The notes under the pieces: model-generated
The model's database searches: none
Seen by the model: only the letters and a program-made list of their open reading frames with translations
What the model was told of the DNA's origin: nothing
In this document: piece after piece, positions 33,624 to 41,751 of the stretch
Layout: each line of letters opens with the position of its first letter
How positions within the stretch are numbered: position 1 is the first letter of the stretch
DNA from: Methanomassiliicoccus sp.
Lineage (GTDB): Archaea; Thermoplasmatota; Thermoplasmata; Methanomassiliicoccales; Methanomassiliicoccaceae
Direction of reading: 5' to 3'
Assembly (NCBI GenBank): GCA_033485155.1
Contig: JAWQJJ010000003.1
Location: 1-64,000, forward strand
Length of the DNA: 64,000 bases
Position numbers and translations under genes: made by a program

Positions 33624-33944
33624 TTGCCCAGTAGACCACCAATGAGACCGGGCGCACGAAGGGATGACCGAAAGAAGGTCCGTCCTCAGACGCCCCGCAC
33701 CGCCATGTTGAACCTCCATCGCTTGGGATCTTTCAAGTATGATCTGCGGGAGATACTCAACGCCGCCCCCATGGATAAGACCGTTATTCCCACCATCGTC
33801 GCCAACATCATCGCCAAAGCCTCCCGAGTGTCGGTCAAGGAGACCAAGGAGTACGTGCGGGAGATCGAAACCCTGGGCACCATCGACAAGATCGCCGCTG
33901 ACGACGTCTGCACTCTTCTGGACCGCTACTCCAAGTGGCGCTGA
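33624..33944 (+). CDS. Conserved-looking basic protein of unknown function
   Basis: A 106-residue protein: a basic, proline-rich N-terminal 30 residues, then a helical domain (VIPTIVANIIAKASRVSVKETKEYVREIETLG; AADDVCTLLDRYSKWR) that could be a winged-helix or DNA/RNA-binding module. The TTG at 33624 has a GGAG eight bases upstream and a TTTAAGTA TATA box at about 33582-33590; ATG at 33642 is an alternative. It converges on the DEAD-box helicase with 9 bases between. Confidence 0.65.
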   Translation: MPSRPPMRPGARRDDRKKVRPQTPRTAMLNLHRLGSFKYDLREILNAAPMDKTVIPTIVANIIAKASRVSVKETKEYVREIETLGTIDKIAADDVCTLLDRYSKWR

Positions 33945-33953
33945 TATTATCGC

Positions 33954-35363
33954 TCAGCGCTTACGGGGTTTCGGGACCACCGTCAAGCGCTTGCCCTTGA
34001 AGGATGACTGGCGCAGCGCCCTCAGGACCTTCAGACCCACATCCTTGTGTATCTCGATGACCGTGGTCGAGGGATGGATGTCGATCTGACCGATGACGAT
34101 CTCATTGACCCTGGCGGTGCGCGCCACGAAATCGGCCATCTCTACTTTGTTGACCCCATCGGCGGACCCGACGCTCAGCTCGAACCTGACCATCCCGAAT
34201 ATGTCGGAGAGCTCATCGAAGTCGAGGACTTCGCGGACCGTCTCCTGTCCCTTTACGAGGGGAACCTCAACCTGCTTGAGCTTGACCTCAGTGAAGTTCT
34301 GGATGGCTTCGAGCAGGTGCATCTCGTCGCTGGACACGAAAGTTATGGCTTTTCCCTCCTTGCCTGCCCGGCCGGTCCTTCCGATGCGGTGCACATAGGT
34401 GTCGGGGGATTCGGGGATATCGTAGTTGATGACGTAGTTGACGCCCTCGATGTCCAACCCTCGAGCGGCGACGTCGGTGGCGATGAGGACCTTGATCTTA
34501 CCGTTACGGAAGTCGCTGAGGACCTTCTCCCTGCGGGCCTGTGTCAGATCACCATGGATGGCCGCGGCCGGATAGCCATAGGAGGTCAGCCGCTTCTCGA
34601 TAATGTCGACCATGTGCTTGGTCTGGGCAAACACTATGGCCTTGGGCTTTTCCTTGTCCAGTACCCGGCACAACGCCCAGATCTTGTTCTTCCTGCCCAC
34701 CGCGAAGTACATCTGCTTGGTGTTGGGAAGGACGAGCTCGTCCTCGGAGACAGAGACCACCTGGGGGGATTTCATTTGCTCTTCGGCCAGCTTCCTGATC
34801 TCACCGGGAATGGTGGCGGAGAAGAGCATGGTCTGCCTCTCCTTCGGCACCCTTGAGATGATGTAGGTGATGTCCTCGATGAAACCCATGTCCAGCATGC
34901 GGTCCGCCTCGTCCAAAACCAGGAATTCGATCTCCTTGAGCACCAGGGTGCCCCGCTGGATATGGTCAATGATCCTTCCTGGCGTCCCCACGACGATGTC
35001 CACACCCTTGTTCAACGCCTCCAACTGGGGCTCCATGCCCGCCCCGCCGTAGATGGCCAGGACGTTCAGGTCAAGGTTGGCGCTGAGCCGTTTGATCTCC
35101 TCTGACACCTGCACCGCCAGCTCCCTGGTCGGGCACAGAATGAGGGCGGCAGGGTAGCGACCCGGTTCGATGCTCTGGATGATCGGAATGCCGAAAGCGG
35201 CGGTCTTACCGGTGCCTGTCTGAGCCTGGGCAATAACGTCGTTACCGTCCAGCAATAGGGGGATCGTTCCCTCCTGTACCGGGGTCGGCTCGGCCCAACC
35301 CATCTTGCGGATCGCTTTGAGAACAGGCTCGGTAACTTGGAGATCTTCAAAATTGGAGGTCAT
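33954..35363 (-). CDS. DEAD-box RNA helicase with DbpA-like RNA-binding domain
   Basis: A 469-residue helicase with all DEAD-box motifs: Q motif (F-x-LQVTEPVLKAIRKMGWAEPTPVQ), AQTGTGKT, PTREL, GG, TPGR, DEAD, SAT, IVFAQT, ATDVAARGLDIEG and HRIGRTGR. A C-terminal domain of about 75 residues (RFELSVGSADGVNKVEMADFV...GQIDIHPSTTVIEI) is the DbpA RNA-binding domain. It probably remodels rRNA or mRNA. It has its own promoter region at about 35364-35420. Confidence 0.93.
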   Translation of the reverse strand: MTSNFEDLQVTEPVLKAIRKMGWAEPTPVQEGTIPLLLDGNDVIAQAQTGTGKTAAFGIPIIQSIEPGRYPAALILCPTRELAVQVSEEIKRLSANLDLNVLAIYGGAGMEPQLEALNKGVDIVVGTPGRIIDHIQRGTLVLKEIEFLVLDEADRMLDMGFIEDITYIISRVPKERQTMLFSATIPGEIRKLAEEQMKSPQVVSVSEDELVLPNTKQMYFAVGRKNKIWALCRVLDKEKPKAIVFAQTKHMVDIIEKRLTSYGYPAAAIHGDLTQARREKVLSDFRNGKIKVLIATDVAARGLDIEGVNYVINYDIPESPDTYVHRIGRTGRAGKEGKAITFVSSDEMHLLEAIQNFTEVKLKQVEVPLVKGQETVREVLDFDELSDIFGMVRFELSVGSADGVNKVEMADFVARTARVNEIVIGQIDIHPSTTVIEIHKDVGLKVLRALRQSSFKGKRLTVVPKPRKR

Positions 35364-35493
35364 ATCACTTCACGTTCACAGTGTTCTATTGGCATGTCTC
35401 TCTGTTTTCGCTTCCCCCATAATCCCTTTCGCACTTAATCATTTGCGGTGAACCAGCCCCCCCTAGGCTCTAGCCTGGAGGGGGGCGTGGAAG

Positions 35494-36123
35494 TCAGCCG
35501 GTCCTGGCCGCGGCAGCCTTGGCCTTGGTCTTCCGGAGCCCTTCAGCCAGACGCTCCAGGTTGCCCTCTCGGGAGTGGTGCGGCACCTTGATCTGTGCGG
35601 CGAAATCACGAGAGCGGGCCTCTAAGCCCTCCCTGTCCCCCACCCCGGTGTCGATATACAGGCATCGGCGGTAGGAATCGAAGATCATGTCCACGAAGTA
35701 CATGGGGTCGTAGCCCTGGTCCACCATACTGTCGAGATGCAGTTCCTTAATCACTGCGGCCATTCCCTGTTCGGCCCATCCAGGGGAGGAGAACCAAGTT
35801 CCCGCGCAGATCTCCTTCTCCCGGGCGTACTCCACCGGGCCGATGAGTACCGAGATGCAGTCGTCACCCTCCAGCATCTCCGCCGGTAGGTCGACGTCCT
35901 TAGGTAGCCCACCAAGCTTCTGGCAGGTCGCGTAGCCGATGAACACCGCATCGACCTTTCCGGCCAGAGCGTTCACCTTGTCCATGACGGCCTGCCTCAT
36001 CTCCTCTGCGTTGACGTGGAGGGCGAACTCAAGGTATTCCTTATGGACGATTTCCTCGTCACCCTCGGTCAGGACCTCGATCTCCTGCTTGAAGATCTCG
36101 CAAGCCACCACGCCGATCCTCAT
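35494..36123 (-). CDS. DUF1638 protein
   Basis: A 209-residue protein of the DUF1638 family, often found beside corrinoid methyltransferase and methylamine genes in methylotrophic methanogens. Family hallmarks are the opening MRIGVVACEIFKQEI, the cysteine in IGYATCQKLGGLP, DDCISVLIGPVEYA, and TWFSSPGW followed by MYFVDMIFDSYRRCLYIDTGV. Function unknown. The ATG at 36123 follows a GGAG ribosome-binding site six bases away. The adjacent ferritin gene is 99 bases upstream on the same strand, so the two may be co-transcribed. Confidence 0.85.
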   Translation of the reverse strand: MRIGVVACEIFKQEIEVLTEGDEEIVHKEYLEFALHVNAEEMRQAVMDKVNALAGKVDAVFIGYATCQKLGGLPKDVDLPAEMLEGDDCISVLIGPVEYAREKEICAGTWFSSPGWAEQGMAAVIKELHLDSMVDQGYDPMYFVDMIFDSYRRCLYIDTGVGDREGLEARSRDFAAQIKVPHHSREGNLERLAEGLRKTKAKAAAARTG

Positions 36124-36222
36124 CTTGCGCTCCACGAGGGCTACAGCGCGGTCGGTGCTAATATCACCTCGCCTTCCTCCCATGGCAGGCCGGGGATCGA
36201 TGATGGCCAGACTGGTGCTCCC

Positions 36223-36651
36223 TCACTGCTTCTCTTTGTCCTCGGCGACAGAGATGAAGAAATCGTGGTGCTCTTCTTCCTCTTCCAGAATCCCCTCGAA
36301 GATGAACTTGGTGGTCACATCGCCTTCCTCTGCAGCCTGCCGTATTATGTCCTTGTACAGCCTTATCGCTGACAGCTCAGCCTGCGTGTCCAGATCGACC
36401 ATCTGCCAGAGGTCTTCCCCCACGGTTATCGGCGAGGGCTTGGTAGTGGGCTTCACCCCGAAGTACCATAGACGCTCGGCGATCTTCTCTGCATGCTTCA
36501 TCTCCTGGATGGCGATGTCTTCCAGCTGATCGGAGACGGCAAAGTGCTTGACCCCTCCCCACTGGACGTGCTGCCACATATACTGGATGGACGCCTGGAG
36601 CTCCATCGATACTGCCTCGTTCAACATTCCCAATAATTTTTCTGATAGCAT
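36223..36651 (-). CDS. Ferritin-like/bacterioferritin protein
   Basis: A 142-residue four-helix bundle with the di-iron carboxylate ligands: Glu18 (LNEAVSMELQASIQY), Glu51 and His54 (IQEMKHAEK), Glu near 92 (AELSAIRLYKDII) and the E-x2-H pair in EEEEHHDFF. The short length and sequence fit the bacterioferritin branch, storing or detoxifying iron. A GGAG ribosome-binding site is five bases before the ATG and an AATTAAAAATCC TATA box lies at about 36686-36697. Confidence 0.9.
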   Translation of the reverse strand: MLSEKLLGMLNEAVSMELQASIQYMWQHVQWGGVKHFAVSDQLEDIAIQEMKHAEKIAERLWYFGVKPTTKPSPITVGEDLWQMVDLDTQAELSAIRLYKDIIRQAAEEGDVTTKFIFEGILEEEEEHHDFFISVAEDKEKQ

Positions 36652-36747
36652 GATATCTCTCCAGATTCCTGTTCCGTAGAACGGATTTTTAATTGGAAAC
36701 TGGAGAGCTATTATACTTTGTTACCCGGCCGAAGCCAACGACCGATG

Positions 36748-37911
36748 TCAGAAGCCGCGCTTCTGCCGGGGCTTGGAGGCCATGGGAGGAACATATTCGT
36801 CCGCCTTGGTGGGCAGGTAGATCTTGTGCTTGGTCCACCACCAGGCGAGGACAGTAGAGCCCAGCGTGGAGAGGACGATCAGGCCTAGGAACCAATTGAG
36901 GAGCGTCTCATCCATGGGGACCATCCCACCGATGGTGGCGAGGGTGTTCGGGACCAGCACGGCAGTGCCCAGGATGGTCAACCAGGTCATGGCCAAAGCC
37001 ATCCGGTTATTGATCGCCTGAAGCTGGTTGTTGTATATGGATTGCAGTACCTCCAGGCCGGAAGCCAGCACCTCAGACATGTGCTCGGCCAGCGATATCT
37101 GCTGGGTGACGTCCACCACCAGTAGGTTCACCTTGGCCAACACCTTTGGACTGTCGGTTATGACGTCGGCGTCCCCGTATCTCAGATTGTTGAGGACGTC
37201 GAGGGTGCGCCACAAGCTGTTGAGATACATAATGAGGGCGTGCTTCATCTCATAGATGCTCTTGCCCAGTAGCACTCTCTCCGCCTTTGGATCGACGAGG
37301 TTCTCCGACAACCTGTCGGCGACATCTTCGATTTCCCTCAGCTGTTCGAAATTGCGATTATTGTTCTCGTCGATGATGCGGCAGAGCAGGAGGGTAACCT
37401 TGTCCTCCGGCAGCATAGTCTCTGGAAGCTTGCGCACGTAGGTCTCGGCATACCGAGAGAAATTGACCAGACGAGTGACGTCCTCGGGGTGGATGGTGAG
37501 GATCAGGTTCTTCTTGACCAGCACGAGGAGGGGGAACCAAGCGAATTCCACCTTCCTCACGCGGATCGCCGGCAACAGGATCCCGAGCTCGACGTCCCGG
37601 TCCTCAAAATTGGCGAAGTAGCCCCTCAGCAGGGCGGGCACCAGAGACTCGGAGAATCCGAAGGTCGTGGCGATGGCTGTTCCCTCCTTTTCCACATCCT
37701 TGACCGTGAAATTAAGCCAGGTCAGGGTGGACGATTGAGCGTAACCGAGGAAATCCTGAGGAACATCACCCTGGAGCTTGGTGGGCCGGGAACCGGGAGG
37801 CATGGTCACCCCGACGACCTTTTTCCTGAGATCACAATTGCCATCGATCGGCCTTATGTCTGGCATGGGGACCCTGGTCCCGTTGCTCCCCCCGTTGATC
37901 GCCTGGTCCAC
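36748..37911 (-). CDS. CorA-like divalent cation transporter with variant GMN motif
   Basis: About 387 residues: a large cytoplasmic alpha/beta domain (about 1-310) with long helices, then two C-terminal transmembrane segments (about 322-342 and 351-371). The first ends in ATIGGMVPMDE where canonical CorA has Y-G-M-N; the Asn of the selectivity signature is replaced by Val. A basic tail (KPRQKRGF) follows. The GTG at 37911 has GAGGG eight bases upstream and is preferred; ATG at 37866 is an alternative, and the frame stays open to 38163 without a start signal. It may move a divalent metal, but ion specificity is uncertain. Confidence 0.75.
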   Translation of the reverse strand: MDQAINGGSNGTRVPMPDIRPIDGNCDLRKKVVGVTMPPGSRPTKLQGDVPQDFLGYAQSSTLTWLNFTVKDVEKEGTAIATTFGFSESLVPALLRGYFANFEDRDVELGILLPAIRVRKVEFAWFPLLVLVKKNLILTIHPEDVTRLVNFSRYAETYVRKLPETMLPEDKVTLLLCRIIDENNNRNFEQLREIEDVADRLSENLVDPKAERVLLGKSIYEMKHALIMYLNSLWRTLDVLNNLRYGDADVITDSPKVLAKVNLLVVDVTQQISLAEHMSEVLASGLEVLQSIYNNQLQAINNRMALAMTWLTILGTAVLVPNTLATIGGMVPMDETLLNWFLGLIVLSTLGSTVLAWWWTKHKIYLPTKADEYVPPMASKPRQKRGF

Positions 37912-38279
37912 TTGTAAAACCCTCTTAAGCCCTAGGGGGGTAACCTGTAACCCGGATGTAAAGCTGACTGTCTGGTTCCTTGGAACTGGAACAAGCGCGA
38001 GGGACGAGAATTTAGCAACTATTTCAGTCCGATAAACGACCGCTCTCGATGATCTCACGGCCCGAGCCGAACGGTCGCTACATGAGACAAAACTCGAGGC
38101 CTTTCTAATGAAAACAAGGGGAAGCTGCTGATCATGCTCCCGGTTCCATTCCACTCGCTTCACCGCGGAGAAGACTCTCCGCTTCCCTCATCACGGTCCA
38201 TGCCGTAGGCAAGGATGCCTTCCCCGGGGCGGAGCTCGAGCTCGGCCGGGGCGACCGAACAGACCGGGACGGAAGAGGA
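37912..38279. other. Intergenic region upstream of corA-like gene and decayed cassette
   Basis: I see the corA-like promoter (TTTACAT near 37957-37965, minus) and no clear gene. The reading frame of the downstream plus-strand remnant stays open back to about 38200 (AVGKDAFPGAELELG) but without start signals. Confidence 0.4.
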
Positions 38280-38912
38280 ATGAGGACCGTTTGCGTCGCC
38301 CTGCCGATCGGGAGGCCGGTCATACGCAAGGTGGACGCCGCACCTCTACCGCCATGAGAAGACCGCCAAGGCGCTGCAGTCCTCGCCGACGACAAGCTGC
38401 CGTCCTTCGTCAAGGTTACTCGGTCTGCAGGCAAAGAGCTCGTCCTCGGGAAATGCGGCGAGCTGTGGGCCGGCGGCACCTGGTCGGCCGAGCTGCAGGC
38501 CGTGTTCGATCAATATCCGGACCTCACCGCGTGCTGGATGATCAGGTCCTGGGACCCAAAGGTTTACGTCGTGCCCAGCATTCCCGCTCGTTCCAGCTCC
38601 ACTTCTGTGAGCTCGGACATTCCAAGTCCTGCGCCGGAAACCTCTCCCGAGGCTGAGCCTAGCGCGAACGATACCTCCTCAACCCCGGCGCAGGGCACAA
38701 CCGACGAGCCGCCGGCATCGAACGGGGCGACACAGGGACAACCTAACCGAAATGAGAGCACCGCCGCCCCGTCGACGGATACGAGCTCGCCGGACCCGGC
38801 CGAAGCCTCGGAGAGCGAGACGGCACCGACAACCGAGACGCCGCCCGCTCCGGAGGGGACGGCGAGCTCGGGATCGAGCTCAGCTGCAGAGAAGAAGGAT
38901 CTCCTGCGGTAG
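38280..38912 (+). pseudogene. Interrupted gene with Ser/Thr/Pro/Glu-rich tail
   Basis: An ATG with a GGAAGAGGA ribosome-binding sequence starts MRTVCVALPIGRPVIRKVDA, but the frame hits TGA at 38355-38357. In another frame the stretch TPHLYRHEKTAKALQ (about 38334-38378) reads as normal protein. The original frame then resumes with VLADDKLPSFVKVTRSAGKE to 38912, so two compensating frameshifts would restore a protein of about 210 residues. The last 105 residues are low-complexity Ser/Thr/Pro/Glu/Ala, like a mucin-type linker. A third overlapping frame (38897-38971, ending ALLRIFKRK) also looks coding. I cannot tell real decay from sequencing errors. Confidence 0.5.
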
Positions 38913-38982
38913 ATCATCACGCCATCGTCCAGATCATCGGGGCGTTGCTGAGGATTTTCAAGAGGAAATGAGGTGAGAGTAC

Positions 38983-39300
38983 ATAACAGACATAGCAACA
39001 ATCAGCCTCCTGGGGGTCTTCGCAGCCATCGTTGCCGCGCCGATCATCACCTGGGGCTTGGGCAAGATACCGAGGACGAGGGCATGGGTGCGAGTGAACA
39101 GCGTCAAGGCCTATGGGTACCTCAAGACGAACGAAGGGAACGTGCCCAAGGAGGGGCTACCCATGTTCAACGCTGCAGCGAACGAAGTCGAATCGGTGAT
39201 GAGGGCCTTCGCCGATGACGAGATCACTTCGGCTGAGCTTGTGGACATGGGAGCGCATATGCTGATCGCCGTCAACGAGGCACGGAAGTTCGTCATCTGA
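38983..39300 (+). CDS. Small membrane-anchored protein, possibly viral; start codon unclear
   Basis: The frame encodes an N-terminal transmembrane helix (SLLGVFAAIVAAPIITWGLG) and a soluble 80-residue part (NSVKAYGYLKTNEGN; FNAAANEVESVMRAFADDEI; MLIAVNEARKFVI). The first conventional start, TTG at 39058, would cut through the membrane helix. A GAGGTGA ribosome-binding site at 38970-38976 is six bases before an ATA codon at 38983, suggesting either an ATA start, a mutated ATG or a sequencing error. It lies in a row of small genes resembling a phage tail-end/lysis cassette. Confidence 0.5.
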   Translation: MTDIATISLLGVFAAIVAAPIITWGLGKIPRTRAWVRVNSVKAYGYLKTNEGNVPKEGLPMFNAAANEVESVMRAFADDEITSAELVDMGAHMLIAVNEARKFVI

Positions 39301-39309
39301 GGTGACGCG

Positions 39310-39483
39310 GTGGGGGGTGACGACGACAAGGACAGCAGAGAGATAACGAACCGCGACCTGTACCTGAGCATCGAGACCATGCGCCTTGAGTTCGGCAACA
39401 AGCTCGAGAGGGTCTCCGACAAATGGGATATCAGTGCGGCACTCAGCGCAAGGACCGCGAGACAAGATGGCTGCTCACGATGA
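39310..39483 (+). CDS. Small coiled-coil protein, N-terminal part of a possible split holin-associated gene
   Basis: A 57-residue frame starting at GTG with GAGGTGA upstream. Its helix LYLSIETMRLEFGNKLERVSD looks like the start of an XhlA-like phage protein, whose membrane-anchored half is encoded in the overlapping frame at 39467-39616. The last 18 residues look out of frame. Probably one gene split by an insertion or frameshift around 39420-39465. Confidence 0.4.
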   Translation: MGGDDDKDSREITNRDLYLSIETMRLEFGNKLERVSDKWDISAALSARTARQDGCSR

Positions 39484-39616
39484 GCAGCTGGTCGATCATC
39501 GCAAGCGCATCGAGCGCATAGAGCTCATCGTTTGGGGCGTGGTCGCCGTCACCCTCATCGGCATGTCATTATGGTTCGCCCACCTGGCCGGTGTCGTTCC
39601 TGGGGTCTCCCCCTAA
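39467..39616 (+). CDS. Small coiled-coil/membrane protein, possible C-terminal part of split gene
   Basis: A 49-residue frame: charged helix HDEQLVDHRKRIERIE followed by a transmembrane segment IVWGVVAVTLIGMSLWFA and a short tail. This is the architecture of small phage holin-associated (XhlA-like) proteins. It overlaps the preceding frame by 17 bases. Confidence 0.4.
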   Translation: MAAHDEQLVDHRKRIERIELIVWGVVAVTLIGMSLWFAHLAGVVPGVSP

Positions 39617-40044
39617 ACAATTTCAAGTGATCATCTCGAGGTGTCACTTCGATCTCCTTTTTCTTAGAATATTGTGGCCCCGCCGGCCGGCCTGGAGTTG
39701 ATGCACCTCGGCCTCTAAGAAGGATGGTCGTCCGGTCGGGAGCCATACTATGTTGCGATTGTGAAGTGGATAAACATTTTCATGGCCCCCGTCGCCGGCG
39801 CATGGATGAGCACTTGGATCCAGGAGTTCAGTGGACCAAGTGCTGCCGACGACGGAGACGATAAGCATTTCCAGCTCATCGGCAATAAATGCTTGGTGCC
39901 ACCCCATAGAACCTCGCCCGGGAATCATTCCCTATGAACCTTCCCCACGACGTTCGGAACGGTATTCCCGGGGTGAGGCACGTGGCGACGTTCCGTCAGA
40001 GTATATTATGATTCCTGGAAGCTCGTTTAGCGATATGTCGACAT
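39617..40044. other. Intergenic region with terminator-like hairpin and repeat copy
   Basis: AAGTGA (about 39625-39630) pairs with TCACTT (39644-39649) before a T-rich run, a plausible terminator for the small gene cassette. Bases 39636-39690 are one of two copies of a 55-base repeat. No gene is supported in the rest; a TATA-like AGTATATTATG is at about 39999-40010. Confidence 0.45.
39636..39690. repeat. 55-base dispersed repeat, copy 1
   Basis: Begins TCGAGGTGTCACT and ends AGAATATTGTGGCCCCGCCG plus GCCGG; the copy at 41064-41118 shares both ends and a T-rich middle. Confidence 0.55.
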
Positions 40045-40254
40045 TCATGGTGCTGCCCCTCCCGCATATTTTACAGTGAATCGATTCGATTCTTCTCCGG
40101 CTGCCTCGCCGACGATATCGCCCGCCTCGTCAAGAACGCAATCAGACGCTCTGACATAATACCGTCCGCAGCTTGGGCATCGAGCTATACGCCCATACTC
40201 TCGGCCTTGGAGCCATGAAATGATCTCCTGGCAGCGGCGGCATTCGAACGCCAT
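40045..40254 (-). CDS. Short zinc-ribbon protein, half-length member of a local family
   Basis: A 69-residue protein. Its N-terminal 40 residues (ECRRCQEIISWLQGREYGR-ARCPSCGRYYV) align with the intact 106-residue protein at 54084-54404 (ECYRCQEILAWLEKRERGR). It lacks the second CPSC...CPSC ribbon; the last 20 residues are unrelated. One zinc site (CxxC-CxxC) should remain. Function unknown. Confidence 0.6.
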   Translation of the reverse strand: MAFECRRCQEIISWLQGREYGRIARCPSCGRYYVRASDCVLDEAGDIVGEAAGEESNRFTVKYAGGAAP

Positions 40255-40314
40255 ATGCGATGCTCAAGAACGGGAGAGCATAAAGACGTGCTGATGCCCG
40301 GCTGTCACTGAGAA

Positions 40315-40731
40315 TCAACGTAGAGTCGATTGAATGATGCCGAGCGCGAAGCGATCGATCTGCGATACGATCGAGGCGAGGCACTCCAGGGTGATCGGCT
40401 TGGAGATGAATGCATCGGCCTTCGGGGCCATGCTCTTGACGGTAGAGAGATCAGTGGAACCGGAGACCATGACTACCTGGATGTCATCGAGAGACACGTC
40501 GTTCTTGATCTCTTCGAGAACTTCGAAGCCGTCCTTTCCCGGAAGCAAAGTATCCAGTAGGACGAGCTTTGGATGCTGAGCGCGGATCAGTCGCATGGCA
40601 TCATCGCCGTCCTTGGCCCAAATGATCTCGTTGAACAAGCGGTACTCGGAGAACATGGCTTCGAATATCTGTTTGTCAACGAGATTGTCCTCGACGATCA
40701 GTATCGTGATCGCCGATGACGGCTTGTTCAT
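40315..40731 (-). CDS. Stand-alone response regulator receiver (REC) protein
   Basis: A 138-residue CheY-like receiver domain without an output domain. Phospho-acceptor Asp60 is in VLLDTLLPGKDG; Asp15 belongs to the acidic pocket (VEDN); Ser90 and Lys111 (ISKP) complete the active site. It may relay phosphate from histidine kinases such as that at 43078-44322. A TATA box AGTATATTATC at about 40755-40765 places a leaderless start at 40731. Confidence 0.92.
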   Translation of the reverse strand: MNKPSSAITILIVEDNLVDKQIFEAMFSEYRLFNEIIWAKDGDDAMRLIRAQHPKLVLLDTLLPGKDGFEVLEEIKNDVSLDDIQVVMVSGSTDLSTVKSMAPKADAFISKPITLECLASIVSQIDRFALGIIQSTLR

Positions 40732-40843
40732 AAGTTAATGTTGCTAGCAGCGAGATAATATACTGTCGCTCGACCGCTGACCGGCCCGGAGATAATGCAC
40801 TTGGTGAACGATCGTCGTCAAGGAGACGTGATCCTGCCCCAGA

Positions 40844-40891
40844 CCGGCAACTGATGTTGAATGGAATTTCTATAAACGAATTTGCCTGACC
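40844..40891. repeat. CTATAAACG dispersed repeat, copy B
   Basis: CCGGC, 21 bases, then CTATAAACGAATTTGCCTGA followed by CC; matches copies at 670-716 and 41266-41313. Confidence 0.6.
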
Positions 40892-41010
40892 AAGAGAAGA
40901 GCGATGCGGGAATACGGGTTTCGGATTATCGTAGGTAACTATTACTGCTAACCTGCAACACCCGTGCGAAGGTTATATACACATGAGTGAAGAATTGATA
41001 GCATCGCATC

Positions 41011-41066
41011 CGAAAGCCCCGCGTCCCCGCTGGGGGGCTGCCTGAACGGCCAGCGAGCGGCTTTCG
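41011..41066 (+). ncRNA. Candidate small structured RNA with upstream TATA box
   Basis: Outer stem CGAAAGCC (41011-41018) with GGCTTTCG (41059-41066), inner stem CGCTGG (41028-41033) with CCAGCG (41050-41055). A plus-strand TATA box at about 40974-40982 is at the right distance to start transcription near 41005. No reading frame is evident. Confidence 0.4.
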
Positions 41067-41118
41067 AGGTGTCACTCTGTTATTTTTCGATGAGAATACT
41101 GTGACCACGTCGGCCGGT
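41064..41118. repeat. 55-base dispersed repeat, copy 2
   Basis: Shares TCGAGGTGTCACT at one end and AGAATAcTGTGaCCaCGtCG plus GCCGG at the other with the copy at 39636-39690. It begins inside the 3' stem of the structured-RNA candidate. Confidence 0.55.
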
Positions 41119-41265
41119 CGAAATAGGCGGGAATGGTCAGCCATTGAGTTGTCCAACATATCTCATACTATCGTTGATCGGGGGGAGAAAAAGTCCGGTC
41201 ATGGATACGAGAGCACAATAGGCACCATCATTCTCTCGTTGAGGATGCAGTATGACAGCCCCAGA

Positions 41266-41313
41266 CCGGCATTCTATACACTCGACTAGCGCTATAAACG
41301 GATTTGCCTGGCC
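41266..41313. repeat. CTATAAACG dispersed repeat, copy C
   Basis: CCGGC, 21 bases, then CTATAAACGGATTTGCCTGG followed by CC. On the minus strand copies A, B and C all read GQA(N/K)(P/S)FI, so a shared coding remnant is possible. Confidence 0.6.
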
Positions 41314-41437
41314 AAGGGAGAACATCTCGGGATACTGATCGGCCGGCTTGGGTTGCAATGGTGGTGAAGCAGGCACCTCTGGACGGTCCAACGACACGCC
41401 ATGAGATGCCCTTCTAAATAGGAATCTAGATAAGCGC

Positions 41438-41644
41438 ATGGGTCGAGAATATAACACCATTATGGCAATGGTTGAAGTGGTCAGATTCATGTGCCCCTGT
41501 GGTTGGACCATTCTCACGCCCTTCGGTGAGGAGGACGCCCTGAAGCATGCCGTGATGCATGTAAAAGAGTGCCATCCAGACATCGTTCTTAATCAGTTTC
41601 AACTCAAGGATAGTCTTAAAAAGACACAGCTGCAAGTGCTGTGA
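41438..41644 (+). CDS. Small DUF1059-like metal-binding protein
   Basis: A 68-residue protein with CPCGW and a C-terminal H-x3-H-x-K-x-CH pattern (HAVMHVKECHPDI). This is the C-x-C...H...H arrangement of DUF1059-like small proteins, which probably bind one zinc. The ATG at 41438 is 22-25 bases after a TCTAAATAGG TATA-like box at about 41412-41421. ATGs at codons 9 and 11 are alternatives. Confidence 0.65.
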   Translation: MGREYNTIMAMVEVVRFMCPCGWTILTPFGEEDALKHAVMHVKECHPDIVLNQFQLKDSLKKTQLQVL

Positions 41645-41751
41645 ACATTCATTGATCGAGAAATAATCATCCACATCGAGACCTAAACTTCGTCCTTGGA
41701 GCGGAAAAAGAATATCAACCCTCGATTCCAGGACATCACTGAGGCGTGCAG

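Larger units (their letters stand above)
40732..41437. other. 700-base intergenic region with repeats and a structured-RNA candidate
   Basis: It holds two copies of the CTATAAACG repeat (40844-40891 and 41266-41313), the second 55-base repeat copy (41064-41118), and a TATA box (GTTATATAC, about 40974-40982) followed 30 bases later by a nested hairpin (41011-41066). The many small frames have no start signals. Confidence 0.5.
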
